From NCBI GenBank assembly GCA_028565635.1, contig JAOXYB010041472.1:1-12953 (forward strand): a stretch of 12,953 bases of DNA, in the 5' to 3' direction. This document shows positions 7,603 through 12,953 of this stretch, one piece after another. A program made the position numbers and the translations under genes. The notes below the pieces were generated by a model. That model ran no database searches. It saw only the letters and a program-made list of their open reading frames with translations, and was not told the origin of the DNA. The DNA comes from Phoronis ovalis. Taxonomy: Eukaryota; Phoronida; Phoronidae. How positions within the stretch are numbered: position 1 is the first letter of the stretch; each line of letters begins with the position of its first letter.

Positions 7603-7995
7603 TCCCAGGAAGTTTCATGTTCCAGGAGCCCAGAAGAGAGTATATTTTTCATGCTGCTCAGTAAACGTTGGTTTGGTATTACATGAGAAGTTAGGACATT
7701 AAGATTTATTTAAGAAGTTATAATTGATATGAGAGGAGTTGAACATTAAGTTTTGATCATGAAGAAATTATAATTCATAGAACATTTAGAACTATAATCA
7801 TTAGGAGGACTTGATTAATCGAGAAGAAGATTAAGTGCGAGAAACTGTGAACTTTGTTAGTGGACTTTCTGTCTATAATTAAGTAATGTTGCATAAACAA
7901 GTAGTATTGCATTAAAGTTGTATTATTCTATTGTCATCGTTGTTGTTTCTTTCATATGATAATGAATTATGAGTGCTGAATGGAACAGCACATTC
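7603..7995 (+). other. AT-rich LTR-like stretch
   Basis: No gene is visible. The region is A/T-rich with partial internal repeats (GAAGTTATAATTGATATGA near 7715 and GAAATTATAATTCATAGAA near 7764), then an ATTAAA-type polyadenylation signal (CATTAAAG near 7910) and a T-rich stretch. Directly after it comes a primer-binding-site-like motif. Together this resembles the R-U5 part of a retrotransposon LTR, but the left border and a partner LTR are not evident. Confidence 0.35.
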
Positions 7996-8013
7996 TGGCA
8001 GTGGGGAGTAACA
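7996..8013 (+). other. Primer-binding-site-like motif
   Basis: TGGCAGTGGGGAGTAACA starts with TGG, as expected for a site complementary to a tRNA CCA end, and its CAGTGG..GTAAC part recurs just upstream of gag at 375-395. I infer a remnant of a second, related gypsy copy of which only the leader remains. Confidence 0.35.
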
Positions 8014-8060
8014 GAATTATCCCCCGTATCCTCCTAGTGTACATTGCCCTTGTATTAATG

Positions 8061-8125
8061 TTGGCCAACCATTAGCTTCTGGCTATAACAGCCAATCAGA
8101 AGGCTTATATGTTTGACTATAAAAG
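8061..8125 (+). promoter_or_regulatory. CCAAT/TATA promoter-like cluster
   Basis: In order there are a TTGGCCAA palindrome (8061-8068), a small hairpin GGCT/AGCC (8081-8093), a CCAAT box (8092-8096) and a TATAAAAG box (8118-8125). Transcription would be expected to start about 25-30 bp further on, near 8148-8155. No coding frame follows directly, which fits an LTR better than a host gene promoter. Confidence 0.45.
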
Positions 8126-8478
8126 AGCAAAAGAGGCTGCATATGGTTTATAGTCAGAGTGGTGCGCAGAAGATTCATGGGGAAGTCATGATCAAGTGAT
8201 GCCCCGAAGCTCCAGAGTTAAGTCTTCAAGAGAAGGGCTCAAGTTTTGGTCTGCAGAGGTGATTGTACAAGTTCTTCAGAAGTAAGTTTTCCATGTTCTT
8301 TTATAAGAGTACAGTCACAGCCAAATTACTTATACAGAGTGCAGTTCTCACGGCAAGAACCATTGGTGCCGTTCTCGATGCCCACGAGCTCTAAGTATTC
8401 TTAGAACCTTGTCCCATTTAAAGGTTTAGGAAGAAGAGAAGTTACAGTATGTTCCCAGTAGAAGCTTACAGAGCCTAG

Positions 8479-8531
8479 ACCTGTCTTCAGGTCAGCGCCA
8501 AGACAAGAGTTGCCCAAACCCGTCTTCAGGT
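8479..8531 (+). repeat. Two copies of a 14-bp motif, 39 bp apart
   Basis: ACCTGTCTTCAGGT (8479-8492) recurs as ACCCGTCTTCAGGT (8518-8531) with a 39-bp offset. That equals the period of the minisatellite starting at 8546, so these may be older, more diverged units of the same array. Confidence 0.6.
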
Positions 8532-8545
8532 AGACCCATGATCTA

Positions 8546-8699
8546 GTTTGTGGCTCGGTTATCGACCGATCTCGTGCGGCCTGGATTGTGGCTCGATTAT
8601 CGACCAACCTGGTGCAGCCTGGTTTGAAGCTCGGTTATTGACCGACCTGTTTGCGGCTAGGTTACCGACCGGAGTGATTATTGACTTGTTTGCAACCTG
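8546..8699 (+). repeat. 38-39 bp minisatellite, four units
   Basis: Four tandem units start at 8546, 8584, 8622 and 8661. The shared core is GTTTGTGGCTCGGTTATCGA followed by CCGACCTG.TGCGGCCTG-like sequence. Units 1 and 2 are both 38 bp and most similar, unit 3 is 39 bp, unit 4 is rearranged, and a partial unit follows to about 8715. The array is much more GC-rich than its surroundings. It keeps a frame open from 8548 to 8790, which I read as a repeat artefact. Confidence 0.85.
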
Positions 8700-8715
8700 G
8701 TTGAAGTCTGGTACA

Positions 8716-9116
8716 GAAGCACATCAAGAATTATCCTGTAGAGGCTGGTCTTTACCGCTCGAGATGCAGCCCGATACAAGATCTAAATAAGGAGAATATT
8801 ATTACTAACTGTCGCTACCTATAGTTGTGTTTGAATTACTAACGAGTATTTATAGTAGTTAAGAAGTACCGATTAAAGTCTGTTCTTAAATATATATCTA
8901 CCATTGTCTGGTTTTAATTACATGCACCACCCACCATCAATCACTGTGCGAGTATACTTCTCGAAAGAACCTACTCACCAGCCAACACCGCTAAATAAAT
9001 ATGACGTGGCCGCGCGGGACTGCTACAATAGTATAATTATTAGATTTACCAAGAAAAAGATATTGTACACAAGGTAGCTCGTATTACTTATTGCAGGAAA
9101 AAGTGAAATTTGTTAG
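8716..9116. other. Non-coding, end of LTR-like unit and spacer
   Basis: No gene or strong structure is seen. Polyadenylation-like motifs lie at 8873 and 8994. After about 9026 the sequence is plain AT-rich spacer leading to the first candidate exon, which starts after the AG at 9115-9116. Confidence 0.4.
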
Positions 9117-9251
9117 GTTGGTACTATGTGCCTAAATCTTGTGACTGCGAAAACACAATTTCTTTTAATGCCCTGAAAGGATGCGAAATGTGTGATGTGT
9201 CTGTGGCAGAGCTGAGGCGATTTATTGTGACGTGTAAAGTTGAGTGTGTTG
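9117..9251 (+). CDS. Candidate internal exon, cysteine-rich
   Basis: An AG at 9115-9116 and a donor GTAAGAG at 9252 bracket 135 bp that is open in one frame when entered and left in phase 1. It encodes WYYVPKSCDCENTISF then a segment with GCEMC and finally CKVECV. Six cysteines fall in about 45 residues (C-x-C-x11-C-x2-C, later C-x3-C), so it could be a small zinc-binding or disulfide module. I do not recognise the domain. An upstream frame stop (TGA near 9103) means the exon cannot extend left in this frame. A mobile-element-free stretch and phase agreement with the next exons support it; transcript evidence is lacking. Confidence 0.42.
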
Positions 9252-9289
9252 GTAAGAGCATGAGAAATTGTACAAATATGAGTATATAG

Positions 9290-9343
9290 ACATTTCTGTT
9301 GGATTAGAGCAACTAAAACAGGATATGTTTCGCATGTATAAAG
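9290..9343 (+). CDS. Candidate internal exon, 54 bp, helical
   Basis: The exon lies between AG at 9288-9289 and a strong donor GTGAGTG at 9344. It is phase 1 at both ends and encodes ISVGLEQLKQDMFRMYK, an amphipathic helix rich in Leu, Lys and Gln. The intron before it would be only 38 bp (9252-9289), which is very short though possible in some compact genomes. That shortness lowers confidence; the two exons could be alternatives. Confidence 0.4.
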
Positions 9344-9718
9344 GTGAGTGTCTTACATCTAAATCTAATTGTGTATATAGATACAGCACACATAATCGAG
9401 ACAGTCACTGTAAACATAATTAATACTTGTGATGTTTTCATAAGCATATTTTCCAGTCACAAGTCAAGATGCTTGTTTTTCATGACCAATCATAATTATT
9501 GTTATAATGTCAGATTGAAAACCTGATGATAATGAAGATGATGAAATAGACTTTGGATACAATTTAATTGTTTAACTTGATTATCCACATGTTATAATGT
9601 TCATGTTATAACACCCTCCAGCCTATAAATCTATATATGCGTTTAAGTTATTGGTAATAGCATTTACTTATAAGAATATTGGATTAGTTCAGTATATAAT
9701 GTTATCAATATTTTACAG
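9344..9718. other. Probable intron, AT-rich
   Basis: GTGAGTG at the left and TTTTACAG at the right are consensus borders. Inside are a 9-bp direct repeat CATGTTATA (9588 and 9602) and no supported exon. Confidence 0.4.
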
Positions 9719-9805
9719 ATCGGATGAATGCTGCTGAAGCTGGCAATTCTGCTATCTCACCAGATCACCAAACAAATCAAAAGTTGCCAAATTCTGTCAA
9801 CAATG
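9719..9805 (+). CDS. Candidate linker exon, phase 1-1
   Basis: A pyrimidine-rich acceptor TTTTACAG and a consensus donor GGTAAGT bracket 87 bp, phase 1 at both ends. The product starts RMNAAEAGNSAIS and continues Asn/Gln-rich (NQKLPNSVNN), a disordered linker with no recognisable domain. Its AAEAGN part resembles AAGNN (10988 segment) and DAGNN (11487 segment), which suggests exon duplication. Confidence 0.5.
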
Positions 9806-10182
9806 GTAAGTGACTAGCAATCTAACTGGCAATTTCACTATTCTATATTTTTTAACATAACAGCAAAAGAAAGAGCTTACATATTATTCTAGCTAACTTT
9901 CTTAATACCAATCAACAGAATGATTTTCATGCAAGAAATCCTATTAATTTTTCACACTAATTTTGGAAAAAATGGTATTTTAAGAATTATATTTCTTTAT
10001 TTACAAAAAAATAGTAAAATACATTATATAAATTGCACATAAGATTTTTTGTTTAAATAATGTACTAGGCAGAATATGTTTATCATCTGTGATGCTCAAG
10101 CAAAACCAAGGAATAAGGTCAGCATTAAAGAACAGTGATTAATTAATGCATCAATAACGGTTTTATCCTAGGTCATTAATAG
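9806..10182. other. Probable intron
   Basis: This AT-rich stretch runs from GTAAGTG to a pair of possible acceptors: CCTAG at 10167-10171, which would bring a stop into frame, and AATAG at 10178-10182, which keeps phase 1. No gene is seen within. Confidence 0.4.
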
Positions 10183-10239
10183 TCATTCATGAAGACAACA
10201 ATGCAGAGGATGTTCCACAACACAATCGAGAGCATGATG
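10183..10239 (+). CDS. Candidate linker exon, phase 1-1
   Basis: This 57-bp exon is followed by a consensus donor (GGTAAGTAC, GT at 10240). It encodes IHEDNNAEDVPQHNREHD, polar and disordered. VPQHNREH recurs exactly in the 10988-11142 segment. The upstream acceptor choice is odd: the better AG at 10170-10171 would read GGT CAT then a stop, so only the second AG, 11 bp further on, maintains the frame. Confidence 0.48.
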
Positions 10240-10651
10240 GTAAGTACATAGTTGTATAGTTACTATACTGCCCTTTCCTGTTGACAATAAACTCTACTGT
10301 GGCAGCTAGACTGGCGTATGCATGACTATAAATAATTGCAAATGAGTTAAAATATTTAAACTAAAAGTTTATATAGTACTATCCAGGGGAGGGTATACTG
10401 TTAGTTAAAGTGTACACATGCCATCCTATAGACCCCCTTCAGTTCCACACTTTGGAAGCTTAATTATTTGCCAAAGTGAATATTATCAATAATAATTACT
10501 GGGTGTAATTTGCTACATAATTTGCCAGTTATTTACCACAGGGCATGTATCATTTGAATGTGAATTTACCACTAGGATATACTATTTTGGGAGATCATCG
10601 TATTTACAACATATGTTATAAAAATTCTTTTTTTTTCATTTACAAATATAG
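10240..10651. other. Probable intron
   Basis: It starts GTAAGTAC and ends with a long T tract and TATAG at 10650-10651. The first 40 bp include ACTATACTGCCCTTTCCTG, which recurs at 11070-11089 next to the second copy of the VPQHNREH-coding sequence. Confidence 0.4.
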
Positions 10652-10788
10652 TGCTCAAAGTGGTAACTATAGGTGATGACCCACTAATTAAGATACCTCA
10701 AATCAAGGCTATTGTAAAAGATACTGATTTCGCTCTCCTGATCTGTGTCTCTTGTCGAAGTAAAGACATGTTTTTGGAAGCTCAATAA
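10652..10788 (+). CDS. Candidate 3'-terminal exon with stop in the poly(A) signal
   Basis: An excellent acceptor (T tract then ATAG at 10650-10651) opens a phase-1 frame of 45 codons. It encodes VLKVVTIGDDPLIKIP then KAIVKDTDFALLICVSC and ends LEAQ with TAA at 10786-10788. The stop lies inside AATAAA (10784-10789). No donor follows, so it could be a last exon, closing the gene that includes the exons from 9117. A 22-bp microexon ending before GTGATG at 10674 is an alternative reading. I do not recognise the protein. Confidence 0.38.
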
Positions 10789-10987
10789 AGTACCTAGTCA
10801 TATATAGTAAATTCACTTTTCTTGTCTATGGATTTCCGCTCAGCCTACCTGCAGTAACAACAAGCAGGCATAGGGCACTTACACCGTGATAGAACGTTAC
10901 ACAATAGCTAGGGTATAAATTTTGGTACATTATGTTTATGTATTCACAACAGGCTCTGCACTTTTTATGCACCACCCATATTTTCAG
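10789..10987. other. Spacer or intron, no gene seen
   Basis: AT-rich. Its right part, from about 10907, is a diverged copy of the sequence starting near 11405. Confidence 0.4.
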
Positions 10988-11142
10988 CAGGTCCAGCTGC
11001 TGGAAACAATGAGGAAAACAACCATAATGCGATTTTAAAGGCACATGTTCCACAACACAACAGAGAGCACTCACTATCTGCCCTTTCCTGCTTAAATGGT
11101 TTTGCAGGTTTTATTGTAGTTGTATTCTCCAATTGTACTTAG
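10988..11142 (+). pseudogene. Degenerate copy of linker exons
   Basis: TTTTCAGCAG gives two tandem acceptors three bases apart, both phase 1. The frame reads GPAAGNNEENNHNAILK then HVPQHNREH, joining in one piece the motifs seen separately in exons 9719-9805 and 10183-10239, and ends at TAG 11140-11142. Where the 10183 exon has its donor GGTAAGT, this copy has lost about 30 bp, so no splice donor remains and the frame reads into former intron sequence. I therefore call it a broken duplicate, though use as an alternative terminal exon is possible. Confidence 0.45.
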
Positions 11143-11486
11143 GGTATGACAGCCCTGGAATGGGCTATTCTTAACATTAAGGACTCAAGATACACTTTAA
11201 TAACTTTCTTTGTAAATTTTCATTATCAAAATGTAAAAGTATACATTTTTGCAAAGGAACTATATAAAAGACGAACATAAAGTTACAAAGATTCAAAATA
11301 AACTTAGAAACAATTGATATCGAGATGCATTTTAAGATTCAAAAACAAATAAAAATCAAAAATGCCCTAAAAGGCAAGTATACTTTCTTATTTACATTTA
11401 CACCAAGGTATATTTTTGGTGCAGGTTCAGCATTTTTTTAACAAGTACCCTACCAAAACTTTTGATTTGTTATTTATGTGTTCTAG
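11143..11486. other. Spacer or intron, no gene seen
   Basis: Strongly AT-rich with many A runs between 11220 and 11390. It ends in TGTTCTAG at 11479-11486, a fair acceptor for the next open segment. Confidence 0.4.
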
Positions 11487-11665
11487 ATACAGATGCTGGA
11501 AACAATGAGACAGGGGGGCAAGAGGTTTTTTCGATCTCCGTTCTGGCTGAAATTATTCCACGGTTTTCCGTGCGGAAAGTTTTTAACACTCGTAATTTCG
11601 GTCTTGAAAACTCTGCCGTGCGTCGTGTTTCTGGCATATTATTTTTCGTGTTTCGTGTTTACTGA
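11487..11665 (+). CDS. Candidate exon, third copy of the AGNN linker start
   Basis: After the acceptor at 11485-11486 a phase-1 frame encodes TDAGNNETGGQEVF and continues, without the VPQHNREH motif, through FSVRKVFNTRNFG to a TGA at 11663-11665. From about 11515 the sequence departs from the duplicated unit and becomes richer in G and C, with a perfect CACGG/CCGTG hairpin (11559-11572), so an insertion or other DNA may start there. No donor is obvious, and the segment ends only 30 bp before the NHL reading frame. Confidence 0.35.
11559..11572. other. Perfect 5-bp stem hairpin
   Basis: CACGG, four T, CCGTG. It lies where the sequence leaves the duplicated exon unit, and could be part of a small inserted element. 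No function is claimed. Confidence 0.4.
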
Positions 11666-11695
11666 AACCATTTAATACACGCAATTATTTGTTAA

Positions 11696-12944
11696 ATGTT
11701 CTTAATTTTTGTGATTGTTCATGGTGATGTCCAACCACTGTGTGATTATCCCAACGGCTGTGTAGAAGTGAAGTCAATGACAGTGAATACCTCTGTTAAC
11801 ACTCTTTATTTTGTCAGTGAGTCTGGTATTCATACTATTGACCTTGTGAGCTACTGCCAGACAGTTCTGATGCAGAATAACACTGAGGAATGTCAGTTTG
11901 TTGAACAGGTAGCCAGTTATAATGATGGAATTGTTTTCACTGATTCTGGAAGCCATCAGATTAAACTTAAGCTACCACACTCACAAACACAGGTTTTGGC
12001 AGGAACCGGGCAAGAAGGGTGTCAAGATGGGAAGGCAGAAATGTCTTCATTTGCTCAGCCGTGTGGGATTTGTGTGGAGTTCAGCACAAATGTGTATATC
12101 TGCGATGCACAATCCGGCCACATAAAAATCATTACCACAGTCGTTGCCGTTACAAACTTCTTAAAACACCTGGGAAAATTGTATTCTGCCTTTGGTATTC
12201 ACTTGAAACACCAAAAGCCAGGTGATATGCCCTTGACAGATGTGATCACAAGTTTAGCCTTGGTTGACGAATACCTTGCAACCACTGTCCGAGATGTGAA
12301 ACAAAAGCTAGACATCACTAAAACTCCTGGTGGACCAGAGGGTACTATTTCTGCTCAGACTGTTTCATCTGTCGCTATGATCCATGAACAGATGATAGTT
12401 TTTGACAGATTAGTGCAAACAATTAATTCTGATATGAAGATTGACCTCAACACTTGCCTTACGTTGGATTTGGAAAGCTTCCACGCTTTAAGCCATTTTA
12501 AAGACCAATTTCCCACTTTATTACAGTATTCACAATTACTCAGCAACAATGTTTACGAAAGTTTGAAACGCACCATACCATGGGCTGCTACATACTTCAC
12601 ACATTCGTCCTCTTATTATCCCGTCTATCAGAAGTCCATTACCATGTACACTGTCCCAAAGCTTAAACACTTGAACCCATTACTCAAGTTGAGCCCTCAA
12701 CAACAAAGTGAGATGAGGGATTACTGTTCAAGATTTGGCAAAGCTGTAAAACAGCGATCAGTGAGGCAGGATAACACCAAGTACAGAGCTGGAACCCTTC
12801 CGTTGGAAATGTACCAGGCTTCATACACACCAGGAATCAAGGTCGTATTCCCTGGTAATCAGGGTGAGGAAGATGCCTCAGAAGTCCCCATTGGTTCAGA
12901 TGAGCTTGTATGTGTAGCTGCCAATGCTGTTCAGGAAATTCCAG
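11696..12944 (+). CDS. NHL-repeat protein with C-terminal unknown domain, 3' end beyond window
   Basis: A frame of 416 codons stays open from an ATG at 11696 (preceded by an in-frame TAA) to the window edge. Residues 17-95 look like degenerate beta-propeller strands (NTLYFVSESGIHTIDL, GIVFTDSGSHQIKLKL). Residues 100-146 are a clear NHL repeat: VLAGTGQEGCQDGKAEMSSF, then QPCGICVE and NVYICDAQSGHIKII. Residues 150-420 are alpha-helical, with LESFHALSHFK (259-269), ESLKR and AATYFTHSSSYYPVY (297-311), then KQRSVRQDNTKYRAG (352-366) and an acidic stretch; I recall cnidarian NHL proteins with a similar region but know of no function. NHL propellers usually bind protein or RNA. A phase-1 acceptor at 11764-11765 could instead start this exon. 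GC content is visibly higher than in the flanks, as expected for real coding DNA. A donor lies at 12945. Confidence 0.82.
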
Positions 12945-12953
12945 GTGAGAAAA
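12945..12953 (+). other. Splice donor at the end of the NHL exon
   Basis: CCAG/GTGAGAAAA is a consensus 5' splice site. The exon would end at 12944 in phase 1, the same phase as the small exons upstream. The frame also stays open to the window edge, so read-through cannot be excluded. Confidence 0.6.

Larger units (their letters stand above)
8037..9026 (+). mobile_element. Candidate solo LTR or LTR-like promoter unit
   Basis: The unit begins TGTACATTG and ends CTGCTACA, fitting the TGT...ACA ends of many LTRs, and contains U3-like promoter elements (CCAAT at 8092-8096, TATAAAAG at 8118-8125) close to its 5' end and late polyadenylation-like signals (ATTAAA near 8873, AATAAA at 8994-8999). 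No open reading frame of note is present. The borders are guesses: no convincing target-site duplication flanks them. The alternative is a decayed host promoter region. Confidence 0.35.
10907..11512 (+). repeat. Diverged tandem duplication, about 496-bp offset
   Basis: Sequence at 10907-11012 (AGGGTATAAATTTTGGT, then GGCTCTGCACTTTTT, then GCTGGAAACAATGAG) has a parallel at 11405-11509 (AAGGTATATTTTTGGT, GGTTCAGCATTTTTT, GCTGGAAACAATGAG). The order and spacing are kept, so this is a duplication of an acceptor-plus-exon-start unit rather than chance matches. Confidence 0.6.

Noticed and set aside
8548-8790. 80-codon frame in the minisatellite
   Set aside because: The frame is kept open by the repeat unit, and the product shows only the repeat.
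9477-9560. An acidic segment (DDNEDDEIDF) as an additional exon
   Set aside because: The only nearby acceptor (CAG near 9511) brings a stop into the frame needed, and no donor follows.
11493-12225. Short plus-strand frames overlapping the NHL exon and its upstream segment
   Set aside because: They run in other frames over the long NHL reading frame and show no domain.
1-12953. tRNA, rRNA or other structured RNA genes
   Set aside because: No B-box-like GGTTCGAATCC motif or rRNA core sequence was found by eye on either strand.

Overview
This is a eukaryotic, AT-rich, repeat-laden window, most likely from an early-branching marine invertebrate such as a sponge or cnidarian. The evidence is spliced exons with GT-AG borders, a decayed metazoan-type Ty3/gypsy retrotransposon, a TIR element with a GC-rich CCCGGGGG terminus in AT-rich DNA, and an NHL-repeat protein of a kind I associate with cnidarian and sponge genomes. 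I cannot name the species. There is no bacterial gene organisation.

Layout. From about 375 to 6176 lies one decayed plus-strand Ty3/gypsy element: gag (408-1315), the end of reverse transcriptase and RNase H (1476-2020), integrase (5229-5639), the integrase C-terminal region and polyprotein tail (to 6176). Protease, the RT catalytic core, the end of RNase H and the integrase N-terminus are missing, and the rest carries stops and frameshifts. A DNA transposon of about 3.2 kb (about 2021-5228) sits between RNase H and integrase. Its transposase is broken except for a 259-codon C-terminal ORF (4123-4902). That transposon is itself split by a 408-bp TIR element (3009-3416) with a probable 8-9 bp target duplication and a core of about ten 30-bp repeats. 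So three mobile elements are nested.

From 6177 to about 9030 there is no intact gene. The stretch holds a purine-rich tract (6480-6675), a dead C2H2 zinc-finger coding remnant (6912-7241) with an acidic tail (to 7602), LTR/primer-binding-site-like sequence (7640-8013), and a second LTR-like unit with CCAAT and TATA boxes (8037-9026) that contains a 38-39 bp minisatellite (8546-8699).

From about 9117 to the right edge the DNA looks genic. A series of short candidate exons, all entered in phase 1 and several also left in phase 1 (9117-9251, 9290-9343, 9719-9805, 10183-10239), is followed by three larger acceptor-linked open segments (10652-10788, 10988-11142, 11487-11665). Some are diverged copies of each other and encode Asn-rich linkers. 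An open exon of about 1.25 kb (11696-12944) then encodes an NHL-type beta-propeller segment followed by a long conserved-looking domain I cannot assign. It ends at a consensus splice donor, again in phase 1, and the gene continues beyond the window. The upstream phase-1 exons may be 5' exons of the same gene or remains of a duplicated neighbour; transcript data would decide.
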